From assembly GCA_013140575.1 (NCBI GenBank), contig JABFSN010000048.1, positions 1 through 63,597 on the forward strand: a stretch of 63,597 nucleotides of DNA, written 5' to 3'. The DNA comes from Phycisphaerales bacterium. GTDB lineage: Bacteria; Planctomycetota; Phycisphaerae; UBA1845. Below the pieces are notes generated by a model. The model searched no databases, was not told where the DNA came from, and was given only the letters and a program-made list of their open reading frames with translations. Shown here one piece after another: positions 52,014 to 60,838 of this stretch (the first letter of the stretch is position 1; each line of letters starts with the position of its first letter). Both the position numbers and the translations under genes were made by a program.

Positions 52014-54045
52014 CTACGAGACCAATCCATTTCAAGAGCTTTACGTTACGGACCACCCCGACCCGAACACGTTTGTCGCGTTGTTCAGTGAGTTTCCTGT
52101 TCAGCACGCACTTGCGCTTTTTCGACCAGGACACGTGGTGCTCAAAGGCACGCAGGGATCGGGCAAGAGCATGCTGCTCAATCTATTCCGCACTCAAATT
52201 CGACTCGCATACCACCGCGTCGGGGCGACTTTCCCCGTCCCGCAAGATCTGCGCGGATTCATCGGAGCTGGAATCAACTTGACGAGAAGCGGCGTGCTTG
52301 ACATCGGCAACCGTCCTCTGAGTGCCGATGCAGGACACGATGACGCATTGTTTCCATTGTACTTCGCAGACTTCGTAAACTACTACGTAGTCCGCGACAT
52401 CCTCGACTCGGTAAACACAATGCGAGATAATAGCGCGGCGTTCGATGACATCGTGGCCGGCGAGAGGTTGGATCACTTTGCGCGCGCCCTGGCGGATGAC
52501 GATTGCTGGTTTGGCGCGCTGCAGGGCTGTGATTCGATTTCGACGATTTGCGATCGCATCGACGAAAGGGTCAATGCCTATCGGTCTTTTCACCTGTACA
52601 ACCTCCGCGAATTGCCAGCAGCGATCGATCGTACTAAAACCACCATCGGTGAGCCAATTGCCCGGGCGGCCGAACTGTTGCGAGAGCTGGAAGTCGTGCC
52701 GGACGGCACACCTGTGTTCGTTCGCATCGATCAGGTGGAGCGCTTATATCGAAGCGATGCGGTCAGGCCGGAAGTAGGCGGACATTATCGCCGCATCGTA
52801 AACAAGGCTATTGGATTGCGCGATTCCCGGGTGTGGTATCGCGTGGGTACTCGCCAATATGCCTGGGATGGCGATTTGCGAATGTTTGGAACGAATGACA
52901 AACTTGAACACTTGCGCGACTTTCGGTTCATCGATCTCGATGACATGTTGCGCCGAAAGGAGGCTATCAAGACTTGGATATTTCCGAAGTTTGTCGAGGA
53001 CGCTTTTTGTCGCCGGTTGAAACAGGCGGAGTACAGGGGCGCGGAGGCCCATGGCCTTGTTCGGCTTGTCTTTGGCGCAACTGAGGATCCCTCCTCGGCA
53101 GCAACGGACTATGCTCGCAACAGTACAGCGCAACGAGTACTGAAACTCACTGGGTTCTCTCCGGCGTGGCACACCTTTCTCACCGAATTGTGCTCCGTTG
53201 ACCCTCTATCTGCAGTTCTTGCTGCTGCCTGGGCGAGACAGCGCGGAACAGCGGGCAAACAGGGAGATCGCCTCAAAAAGCCTCCCCCTATTGCATCTGA
53301 ACCCTGGAAGCGTCCATACTGGCGCAAAGAACGTATTCGGCAGGCGTTGCTGCAGATCGCAGCCCGCTCGGCGCAGCGCCTGAAATGGTCAGGGCAAGAG
53401 CATATACTCGCGCTGAGCGCAGGAAATATCAGCATTTTTCTCTCCATTTGCCACGAAGTCTGGGATGCCTTCCTTCGTGCGGAACGGCGAAAGCCGTCAG
53501 AGAGGCGACGCGACCCTATCGCTAAAGGAATGGACCCTGACGTGCAAGCCGTTGGAATCCAAACTGCAAGCGCCTACTGGTACGACAAAATCACCGAGCA
53601 ACCGAAGGGCGACGACCGTCAGCGATTTTTGGACGAAATTGCACGGGAGTTCAGGTCCTGGCTCGTGGATGACGATTCGATGTCCTATCCCGGGCACAAC
53701 GGGTTTTCCGTGGCGATTGACGAACTCGACCGACAACCGGCCATTGCGTCATTTCTTGGAGATTCGTCTGACTACGGCGACTTGTACGAGGTACCCCATA
53801 CCACGAAGGACAAGAACAGGAAGCAGCGCAAGAAGTGGTATCTTAGTCCGATTCTGTCTGTATACTATCAAGTCCCCGAATCACACGTGAAGGAGCCATT
53901 TTACGCGACGGGGGCGAAGGTCGCCGAATGGATCGACAGGGCCGGCATCGTGCTCGAGGGTCGAGTGGATCAATCCCTGACATCGGAATCGCACAAGCTG
54001 ACGAGGCCCCGGGATGACTCACCCACGCTGTTCGATGGTGTTTAG
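52006..54045 (+). CDS. ORC/CDC6-like AAA+ ATPase of a conflict system
   Basis: A 679-residue protein. The Walker A is at residues 48-56 (KGTQGSGKSMLL) and the Walker B-like strand is VFVRIDQVERLYRS (about 236-250). A sensor-like strand VWYRVGTRQYAWDGDLRMFG follows. The family name comes from the resemblance of this AAA+ core to origin-recognition ATPases; the C-terminal 350 residues are a helical region of unknown fold, with conserved LSAGNISIFLSICHEVWDAF. It overlaps the PRTase gene by 8 bp and precedes the last gene of the operon. It is the probable sensor or switch of the system; whether it senses DNA or phage replication is unknown. Confidence 0.75.
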   Translation: MASYETNPFQELYVTDHPDPNTFVALFSEFPVQHALALFRPGHVVLKGTQGSGKSMLLNLFRTQIRLAYHRVGATFPVPQDLRGFIGAGINLTRSGVLDIGNRPLSADAGHDDALFPLYFADFVNYYVVRDILDSVNTMRDNSAAFDDIVAGERLDHFARALADDDCWFGALQGCDSISTICDRIDERVNAYRSFHLYNLRELPAAIDRTKTTIGEPIARAAELLRELEVVPDGTPVFVRIDQVERLYRSDAVRPEVGGHYRRIVNKAIGLRDSRVWYRVGTRQYAWDGDLRMFGTNDKLEHLRDFRFIDLDDMLRRKEAIKTWIFPKFVEDAFCRRLKQAEYRGAEAHGLVRLVFGATEDPSSAATDYARNSTAQRVLKLTGFSPAWHTFLTELCSVDPLSAVLAAAWARQRGTAGKQGDRLKKPPPIASEPWKRPYWRKERIRQALLQIAARSAQRLKWSGQEHILALSAGNISIFLSICHEVWDAFLRAERRKPSERRRDPIAKGMDPDVQAVGIQTASAYWYDKITEQPKGDDRQRFLDEIAREFRSWLVDDDSMSYPGHNGFSVAIDELDRQPAIASFLGDSSDYGDLYEVPHTTKDKNRKQRKKWYLSPILSVYYQVPESHVKEPFYATGAKVAEWIDRAGIVLEGRVDQSLTSESHKLTRPRDDSPTLFDGV

Positions 54046-54068
54046 TGGAGTTCCCAAGAGCTGGACGC

Positions 54069-55067
54069 ATGGCACACTATCGCCCCTGGGGATTGCTGGA
54101 TTGGGTGCTGCCGCGATGTCCCGTTGCCGGACGCTGGACTTTGCTGGGCTGTCTGTCTACTGGCGAGCGTAGCTTGGCGGTCTGGCGAGTTCTGAGAAAC
54201 CTGAACTGCCTGGGGTCATTGAAGCTGCTTCGGATTGCGAACAAGCCCTCGCGCCACGATGCCGCCGTTCGGCGGAATGAGGAAGACAGGTTGAGGGAAT
54301 TCAGGCAGGCTGGAGGCAGCGAAGGCGATATCGAGGGCCATAATCTGCTAGAGCCGGTTTCTAGAATCGTGGAGGTGATCGATGCATTCTTGCCATCAGC
54401 CGGTTCAAACTTAGTTCTGGATGTGACCGCGCTTCCAAAGCGATTCTTTTTCCCGCTCTTGAGACTGCTCATAAAGCGCACAAGCGAGGTCGAAAACTTG
54501 ATCGTCACGTACACATCGCCCGCGAGACGTACGGCGGAGAAGCTCGCCGAGAACCCCGACCAGTGGGCTCACCTTCCACTGTTCAGCGGCCGCCCTCGGG
54601 AGAAGCCGGATATGATGGTGATTAGCGTTGGGTTCGAAGCGCTGGGGCTGCAGGATCACATCCACGGTGAGGCTGGCCTGCCAATAAAGCTGCTGCTGCC
54701 ATTTCCGGCACCGCCCGAGGCGTATCGCCGAAGCTTGGAGCTTGCGCGTCGCCTACAACGGAATCGCGCAGACGTATTCACGACCTACTGGACGGACGCC
54801 AAAGAAGTTGGCGATGCCTTTGACCGCATCGTATCCCTCACAACGACAACAGGCGGGCGGAAACGGGTGATCCTAGCGCCGTTTGGCCCCAAGCCCATTT
54901 CAGTTGCCATGTGCATTTTTGCGACACTCACGGAATCCCAGGTATTCTATACACAACCGTCAGTGTATCATCCCGAGTATTCACGCGGCGTAGGCCAGGT
55001 TGGAGACCTGCCTGCGGTTTGGGCGTACTGCTTACGTTTGAGCGGTAGAGAATATTACCACCTTTAA
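54069..55067 (+). CDS. Unrecognised protein of the PRTase/ORC operon (possible Rossmann-like effector or sensor)
   Basis: A 332-residue protein without a family I can name. Two conserved-looking blocks stand out. One is NLVLDVTALPKRFFFPLLRL (residues 115-134), with an Asp-Ser/Thr-x-x-Pro-Lys pattern in a strand-loop context. The other is APFGPKPISVAMCIFATL with VFYTQPSVYHPEYSRGVG near the C-terminus. The alternation of strands and helices suggests a Rossmann-like fold, possibly ligand-binding, but this is inference. An ATG at 54069 lies 23 bases past the ATPase stop; a GTG at 54045 overlapping that stop is the alternative start. Its constant place at the end of the operon suggests a joint role. 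Confidence 0.6.
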   Translation: MAHYRPWGLLDWVLPRCPVAGRWTLLGCLSTGERSLAVWRVLRNLNCLGSLKLLRIANKPSRHDAAVRRNEEDRLREFRQAGGSEGDIEGHNLLEPVSRIVEVIDAFLPSAGSNLVLDVTALPKRFFFPLLRLLIKRTSEVENLIVTYTSPARRTAEKLAENPDQWAHLPLFSGRPREKPDMMVISVGFEALGLQDHIHGEAGLPIKLLLPFPAPPEAYRRSLELARRLQRNRADVFTTYWTDAKEVGDAFDRIVSLTTTTGGRKRVILAPFGPKPISVAMCIFATLTESQVFYTQPSVYHPEYSRGVGQVGDLPAVWAYCLRLSGREYYHL

Positions 55068-55867
55068 TCAGCGAGGGGGCGCCCATTCATCCGGTGGCGT
55101 TCGGCCGGGTGGCCCACTCATCGCGCGGCGATGGGTGGGAATGCGATGCTTGAATCGCGCGTAACCTCCGTTCGCGCATGCGCTCACCCGAATCCCAATT
55201 CGCGGTTTCCGTCCTTTTCCGCCTCGCCCTTCTCAATCCCTTCGCGCTCACCCGTTCCAGGTTTTGGCGTTTGGTCGTTTCTGTGTTTCAGCGTTTCCCT
55301 CTGTGTTCTCCGTGCCCTTTGTGGCCCCACTCCTCTCCCTCCGCGCCTTGGCGCCTTTGCGTGATCCTCCCTCCCCATCTGCGTCAATCTGCGCAATCGG
55401 CGGATCCTCTCCTGTTTTCGCCTTTCGCCGTTTCGCCGTTCCACGGTCCGTTCGCACCCGTCACCGTTTTCTCTCCGCGATCTCCGCGCCTCTGCGGTGA
55501 ACTCCTCCCTTCGTGCCTCCGTGCCTCCGTGCCTTCCCCCTTTCGCCTTTCCACGCTCCGTCCTATAATCTCCGCTCCTGCGCCCGCGCCCACCGCTGAT
55601 CGACGAATCCGAAAAATCTTTAGCGCGCTGCCGGAGTTATTTATGTGAAGGCCAGGGTGTCCGGTGTCGTTCGTCGAGCCGCCGTGGCCCGGAGTCAACA
55701 GGAGCAACGCATGCAGCATCGCGCCGCGCCGTAGCGTCGGTTTCCGCCCCGAGGGCTGATCCCCGTGCACGGAGCGTATCCCCAAGGGTGAGGCCGCCAT
55801 CGGCCACTCGACGTCCGACCATCAACGCCGCGCGAACAACCCGTCCGGACAACTGAATACGGAACAC
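55068..55867. repeat. Non-coding region with text-like tandem repeats (CTCTGTG/CTCCGTG class)
   Basis: From about 55200 to 55580 runs of CTCCGTGCC, CTCTGTGTTCTCCGTGCC, GCGTCAATCTGCGCAATCGGC and TTTCGCCGTTTCGCC occur. Such runs are common in environmental genomes and yield false proteins rich in RRHEG or AKTRR strings. No gene is supported in this gap. The composition shows strand bias toward C and T. Confidence 0.7.
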
Positions 55868-56095
55868 TCACGCGATGAACTCGTCCCGCTTCGCGAGCTC
55901 CATCGCCGCCGTCGCGTCGTTAAGCGTCGCGTCGAATTCGGGCTGCTTCCCGGTGGGGTGAACGTGCCACGCCCGCCCGCTCGCCCCCGTCCGCGTCCGG
56001 CGGAATTCCGTCGGAAACGCCCGTTGCGCCACGGCCAGTCGGGCGAACTCTTCGGCGATTCGTTCCAGGCGTACGACGTCGGGCATGGCCCCCAA
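55868..56095 (-). CDS. Small ORF, function unknown
   Basis: A 75-residue frame with strong third-position G/C preference and a plausible helix (VVRLERIAEEFARLAVAQRAF) followed by a strand-rich part ending AAMELAKRDEFIA. It matches no family I recognise. It is the only coding-like frame in a long gap between two defence operons. Confidence is moderate because the surrounding DNA is repeat-rich. Confidence 0.4.
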   Translation of the reverse strand: MGAMPDVVRLERIAEEFARLAVAQRAFPTEFRRTRTGASGRAWHVHPTGKQPEFDATLNDATAAMELAKRDEFIA

Positions 56096-56681
56096 TGGAC
56101 CTCAAAAAACACGAAAACTCGCGTAAACAAAACGCCGGCGGGCGAACGGTCTACACGCGCCACCTGTGGGGATTTCGCCCTCCCCCCTGCCCGGCTCCGC
56201 ACCGGCGACCGCCCGGCCGCGGCGTCATGTTCCGGCCGGAACACGGCCCACGCGACGCGCATCATAACGCCCCGCGATGCAACGTGGTGTATTTTCGGGA
56301 TTTGTACGGAATTGCCAAGCGGGTCGTCGGCCGCGGTCCTTTCGATTTGCGCAGATTTGCGCTGCAACACACCCTTCGGCGCCTTGGCCGTCCGCGCGGA
56401 AGGATCACGCTCCAGCCTGTGAAATCCCGGCCGACGGTTCGCATCACACCCGCGGCCGCCGGTGCCGGATGTTCGGTTCCCTTCGGTTCGGGCGTGCGCG
56501 GCTCCGCGTCGCCGTGCATTTCGGTGCGTCGTCGTGCTGGACGCACGCCGTCAACTTCGACAGAATGCGTAACGGTCCAAGCGTGGGGACGAGCCGAAGA
56601 GCATCACCGGAAACAGTTGTTGATTGTTGGCGCGTTGATCGCGTGGTTGGTCATGGGCGACGAACGGCTGAATTGAGAACA
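56096..56681. other. Gap upstream of the restriction-modification operon
   Basis: 586 bp with no supported gene. In-frame sequence upstream of the methylase start (to 56277) lacks conserved residues. It should hold the operon promoter, but no clear signal pair was found. Confidence 0.5.
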
Positions 56682-58640
56682 ATGAAGCGGCAACAAGAAA
56701 CCATACCTACAGTCGAAGAAATTCTGCACGGGACGGCGTACGCGCTGACGATTTTCGAGACCTCCGACATCCAAGCATTAAGGGTCTTCGACAAGGGCGG
56801 CAAGCCCTACCTAAAGTGTTTCGCCACCGATAAGGATCGTCCCGCCAAGCCCGAAGAAATCGTGCGGCAGTTGTTTATCAGGAAACTGATCGATCACTAC
56901 GGTTATCCGAAGGACCGCCTTCGAATCGAAAAGGAAGTCTATTTCGGCTCGACGGTCCATGAGAAAAAGGCCGACATCGTCGTAATCGAGAAAGACACAC
57001 CGGACACGCCGTTCATCATCGTTGAATGCAAGAAACCCAAACGCAAGGACGGTCTGGAACAACTTAAATCGTATTGCAACGCCGAGGGCGCTCCGATTGG
57101 CCTTTGGACCAATGGCTCATCCACCATCGGACTCCACCGCGAAGAGCCCAACCTCTTCCGCGAACTGCCCGACATCCCGACGTCGCGACAGACGTTGGCA
57201 GACCTGCTCACCAAGCCGTGGACGATCGACGACCTTGATCGCGAGAACATCCTCGTCAGGGAGCGCACCAGCCTCAAGGACGTAATTCTGAACATGGAGG
57301 ACTTGGTCCTTGCCAATGCAGGCGTCGATGCGTTTGAGGAGGTCTTCAAGCTCATTTACGCCAAGCTTTATGACGAATGGGCAGCCGAAAACATAGCCCG
57401 CCGCAAGCGCAAGCTGGACTTCCGCGTCGGAGGAGCGACGGCGAAGGAATTCACGGAACGTATCGACACCCTGTTCAAAGCCGCGATGGCCCAATGGGGC
57501 GGCGTCTTCGTTGAGGGCGAACGCATGAACCTTGAACCGGACCACCTAAAAGTCTGCGGCTCAGCGCTGGAGCGCGTCAAGCTCTTCAATTCGAACCTCT
57601 CGGTCATCGACGAAGCATTCGAGTACCTGTCGATCAAGGCGGCCAAGGGCGAGAAGGGGCAATACTTCACACCCCGCCACATCATCGACATGTGCGTCTC
57701 GATGCTCCGACCCACCGATGAGGAGTACGTGGTAGACACCGCCGCCGGGTCGTGCGGGTTTACGGTTCACGCCATATTCCACGTCTGGAAGCACTTCTTC
57801 ACCGCCAAGCGACCAACTGAACCAGAGAAGGAGTACGCGCGCACAAAGGTTTATGGCATCGACTTCGACCCGCGATCAGTCAAAATTGCCCGCGCACTAA
57901 ACCTCATCGCGGGGGACGGAAAGAGCAATGTTTACCGCGCCAACACGCTCGATCCCAAGATGTGGGCCGAAGACACGCGGGCCGGACTTCGGCCCCGGCT
58001 TCGCCGCTTCAAAGATGCTGACGAACACCGCCGAAACCAGGAGCAGTTCCGCTACTTCGATTTCGATGTACTCCTGACCAATCCACCGTTTGCTGGTGAC
58101 ATCAAGGACAATCGGATATTGGCGCAGTACGACTTGGCGAAGAAGGGAAAGAACGGCGTCGAGAAGGCCGTCGGGCGCGACATCCTGTTCATCGAACGAA
58201 ACTTTCAGTTCCTGCGTCCCGGCGGTCGTGCCGCGATCGTCCTGCCGCAGGGGCGCTTCAACAACTCGGGGGATGAGGCAATCAGGAAGTGGATCGCCGA
58301 GCGTGCCCGGATTCTGGCGGTGGTGGGCCTTCACGGCAACACCTTCAAGCCCCACACGGGCACGAAAACCAGCGTGCTGTTCATCCAGACGTGGAACGAC
58401 GACAAGAAGGCCGGGCCGCTGAACCCCAAGCAGGACGATTACCCGGTGTTCTTGGCGACAAGCGAGAAGCCAGGGAAGGACAACAGCGGCGACTACGTCT
58501 ACGTGTACGACGAGAAGAACGCGCCCAAGCTCGACTCCCACAACCACATGATCGTGGACCACGATCTGGACGAGATCGCTGCGGCGTTCGTGAAGTGGGG
58601 CAAGGAAAAGGGCTTGGCCTTCTGCGAAGGGGGCGCGTAA
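56682..58640 (+). CDS. Restriction-modification protein: PD-(D/E)XK nuclease domain fused to N6-adenine methylase (BcgI-like/HsdM type)
   Basis: A 652-residue protein. Residues 60-120 form a nuclease domain of the HSDR_N type: E85, D98 in KKADIVVIE, and E115-C-K117 in FIIVECKKPK give the D...ExK pattern. A helical linker follows, then the HsdM-type methylase: GQYFTPRHIIDMCVSML, motif I YVVDTAAGSCGFTVHAIF (351-368), and motif IV FDVLLTNPPFAGDIKDN (NPPF, 467-470). A separate specificity protein follows immediately. The fusion with a separate S subunit resembles Type IIB/IIG enzymes such as BcgI. No separate HsdR with helicase is present in the window. The start at 56682 (MKRQQETIPT) is the first with a coding N-terminus. 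Confidence 0.88.
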   Translation: MKRQQETIPTVEEILHGTAYALTIFETSDIQALRVFDKGGKPYLKCFATDKDRPAKPEEIVRQLFIRKLIDHYGYPKDRLRIEKEVYFGSTVHEKKADIVVIEKDTPDTPFIIVECKKPKRKDGLEQLKSYCNAEGAPIGLWTNGSSTIGLHREEPNLFRELPDIPTSRQTLADLLTKPWTIDDLDRENILVRERTSLKDVILNMEDLVLANAGVDAFEEVFKLIYAKLYDEWAAENIARRKRKLDFRVGGATAKEFTERIDTLFKAAMAQWGGVFVEGERMNLEPDHLKVCGSALERVKLFNSNLSVIDEAFEYLSIKAAKGEKGQYFTPRHIIDMCVSMLRPTDEEYVVDTAAGSCGFTVHAIFHVWKHFFTAKRPTEPEKEYARTKVYGIDFDPRSVKIARALNLIAGDGKSNVYRANTLDPKMWAEDTRAGLRPRLRRFKDADEHRRNQEQFRYFDFDVLLTNPPFAGDIKDNRILAQYDLAKKGKNGVEKAVGRDILFIERNFQFLRPGGRAAIVLPQGRFNNSGDEAIRKWIAERARILAVVGLHGNTFKPHTGTKTSVLFIQTWNDDKKAGPLNPKQDDYPVFLATSEKPGKDNSGDYVYVYDEKNAPKLDSHNHMIVDHDLDEIAAAFVKWGKEKGLAFCEGGA

Positions 58641-60053
58641 ATGGCGGTGTGGAGCGTCGTCAAGCTTTCGCAGATGCCGCCGGACCTTCGGATAGACGCG
58701 GAGTATTACCGGCCCGAGGTATTGCGGCTCCGTCGATCCGTCGAGGGCGGACGGTGGCCGGTCGAGACTGTCGAACAACTTAGCGACTCGGTCATCAACT
58801 TCGGCGCGTACAGCCTGTGCAATGACATCGCGTTTCAGGAGTTCGAGGAAAAGGATGCAGACGCCGTTGAGTTCATCACGGCGCAGGACATTCAAGACGG
58901 CTTTATTGACCATGCAAATGCGCGATGGATTCCCGCGAGCCAGCACTCGGGGCTACTGTGGAAAAGTCAAGTCGGAACTAGCCAAGTGTTGGTAGCAATG
59001 GCTGCGAGGCTGGGCCACGCAGCCGTGTATGACGGCACGTCCCCGCTGAATTCCAGCCAAGATATTGCGAAGATCACTGTCCGCGATCCCGAGGCGTTCG
59101 ATCCTCACTATTTGGCCATCTACATCAACTCCGGGCTCGGGCGCGGGCTGCTCCTTGCTTCACAGACGGGATCGGTTCAGCAACACACGAACCTTGGGCG
59201 CATCAAAGCCATTCCAGTCGTAATGCTCCATCGCAGAGATCAGCTACGCGCGGCCGCGTTGTACCGCAGCGCAGTAGGGAAGCGTAAAGAGTCGGCTGCG
59301 ATCATTGCCGCCAGCGAGGCGCGGCTGATGAAAGCGCTCGGACTGGACCGCCTCGACCTCTCGCCCCAGAAGTGCTACACCCGCCGCTTCCGCGACCTTG
59401 AGGCCGAAGCCCGCTTCGATGCCGAGTACTTCAACCCCAAGTACCAGCGAATCATCAAGAAACTCCGCGCCGGGGGCCGTGCGCTCGCCGATGTTGCCCC
59501 GCTGGCCCAGCGCGCCTTCGACCCCGCGCTGCGCCCCAAGGGTAGCACCTTCCGCTACATCGAGATCGGCTCGCTCACCGGCGACGGCGAAGCCGAGGCC
59601 GAAACCCTTGACGTGGCCGACGCCCCCAGCCGCGCCGCGTGGATCGTCAAGCCCGGCGACGTGATGACCAGCACCGTCCGCCCCATCCGCCGACTCTCCG
59701 CCCTCGTGCGCGACGATCAAGACGGCTGCGTCTGCTCCTCCGGCTTCGCCGTCCTGAGTCCCGCGTCAGGCGCCGACGGCATTGAGCCGGAAGTGCTCCT
59801 GACGTACCTGCGCCTGCCGATCATCTGCGAAATCCTCGACCTCCACTGCACCGCGAGCATGTACCCGGCGATCCCCGAAAACCGCCTTATGCGCATCCCC
59901 ATCATCGTGCCCGACACCAAGACGCGCAAGGCCGTGGTCGCGAACGTGCGAGAGGCTATGACCGCCCGCAGCGAGGCCGCGCGGCTGCTGGAACAGGCCA
60001 AGAAGACCGTCGAAGACCTAATCACAAGGGGCAAGCCCGGTGGAGGAGAATAG
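58641..60053 (+). CDS. Type I-like specificity subunit (two TRDs)
   Basis: A 470-residue HsdS-like protein, starting directly after the methylase stop. Two target-recognition domains are visible: the first around residues 15-215 (FITAQDIQDGFIDHANARWI; TGSVQQHTNLGRIKAIPV), the second around 260-450 (FRYIEIGSLTGDGEAEAETL; ASMYPAIPENRLMRIPIIVP). Each is followed by a helical conserved region (KRKESAAIIAASEARLMKAL and AARLLEQAKKTVEDLITRG). It selects the bipartite DNA site for its methylase/nuclease partner. Confidence 0.88.
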   Translation: MAVWSVVKLSQMPPDLRIDAEYYRPEVLRLRRSVEGGRWPVETVEQLSDSVINFGAYSLCNDIAFQEFEEKDADAVEFITAQDIQDGFIDHANARWIPASQHSGLLWKSQVGTSQVLVAMAARLGHAAVYDGTSPLNSSQDIAKITVRDPEAFDPHYLAIYINSGLGRGLLLASQTGSVQQHTNLGRIKAIPVVMLHRRDQLRAAALYRSAVGKRKESAAIIAASEARLMKALGLDRLDLSPQKCYTRRFRDLEAEARFDAEYFNPKYQRIIKKLRAGGRALADVAPLAQRAFDPALRPKGSTFRYIEIGSLTGDGEAEAETLDVADAPSRAAWIVKPGDVMTSTVRPIRRLSALVRDDQDGCVCSSGFAVLSPASGADGIEPEVLLTYLRLPIICEILDLHCTASMYPAIPENRLMRIPIIVPDTKTRKAVVANVREAMTARSEAARLLEQAKKTVEDLITRGKPGGGE

Positions 60054-60059
60054 CTTCAC

Positions 60060-60674
60060 ATGGCCGCCCCGCGTGATATCGTGGATGCCTTGGAGTGCGT
60101 GCTGAGCGTTTACTTTTCCGGCGTGCGCCATAACCTTCGAGCGGCATTTATCTTGTGCGACGGTTTGGTAGAACTGACCTGCAAAGTGAAGGCCGAGGCT
60201 GGGGGTTGGCGGCCCTTCCAAATCAATTTTGTGCCGCTGTTGAAACTCGGCCCGGTCTCCCTTGATCCGGCAAGCAGCGGGCTGGGCAGAAAGTGTGAAG
60301 ACACCCACAAAGTGCGCAACAAGATGCACCACGTCAATGCCGTGGCCACGGTGGATGCGCAGTATTGCGCCGATTCAATCCTCGATGCCGTGGACTGCAT
60401 CGAGCACTGCTTCCCCGGAGCCAAGGCCGCCTTCGAGGACAAGATCAAGGTCGCGTTGCGCGTGGTCCGGGTTTATTCGGTCCAAGGCAGCGGGGCGCAA
60501 CGCACGGCATTTCAGGACAGCATGAGCCGCTACAAGTGGCGAGCGCGCAAGAATCCGCCGCGGGTCAACGAAATTGTCGTGTCGCCCGGATTGCGGCCCC
60601 ACTGGGGCATGGTCATCATGGACACCGTCGCTGATATTGAGACGATTCTGAATCGAATCGGCGCGCCGCAGTGA
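60060..60674 (+). CDS. HEPN-like domain protein in the restriction operon
   Basis: A 204-residue protein starting 6 bp after the specificity gene. The helical first half (NLRAAFILCDGLVELTCKVK) and the motif KVRNKMHHVNAV give R86-N87-x3-H91, the R-polar-x3-H pattern of HEPN RNases and nucleotidyl-transferase partners. The C-terminal half (NEIVVSPGLRPHWGMVIMD) is unassigned. HEPN proteins in restriction loci often act as RNase backups that trigger dormancy when restriction fails; the role here is inference. The stop overlaps the next small frame (GTGA). Confidence 0.6.
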   Translation: MAAPRDIVDALECVLSVYFSGVRHNLRAAFILCDGLVELTCKVKAEAGGWRPFQINFVPLLKLGPVSLDPASSGLGRKCEDTHKVRNKMHHVNAVATVDAQYCADSILDAVDCIEHCFPGAKAAFEDKIKVALRVVRVYSVQGSGAQRTAFQDSMSRYKWRARKNPPRVNEIVVSPGLRPHWGMVIMDTVADIETILNRIGAPQ

Positions 60675-60838
60675 CGGAAACCAACGATTCAGGAGTCGCC
60701 AACGTTGTCGGCGACTTGTGGGCCGAGCGCAGCGCCGGGCGGTGTTTGTTCGTAATGCCCCACGGGCCGGACTGGAACGCGATTCGCGCCGTCATTGAGC
60801 GGGATCATCCACCGCCCGCGAAGGGAAACGCTCCATGA
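60671..60838 (+). CDS. Small overlapping ORF in the restriction operon
   Basis: A 55-residue frame opened by a GTG that overlaps the stop of the HEPN-like gene (GTGA) and closed by TGA that overlaps the RhuM gene start (ATGA). The product VTETNDSGVANVVGDLWAER, then GRCLFVMPHGPDWNAIRAVIER, has no family I know. The double overlap suggests real coupled translation rather than chance. Function unknown. Confidence 0.5.
   Translation: MTETNDSGVANVVGDLWAERSAGRCLFVMPHGPDWNAIRAVIERDHPPPAKGNAP

Noticed and set aside
55384-55800. Minus-strand protein with RRHEGRSS-type strings
   Set aside because: Translation of text-like repeats; false gene.
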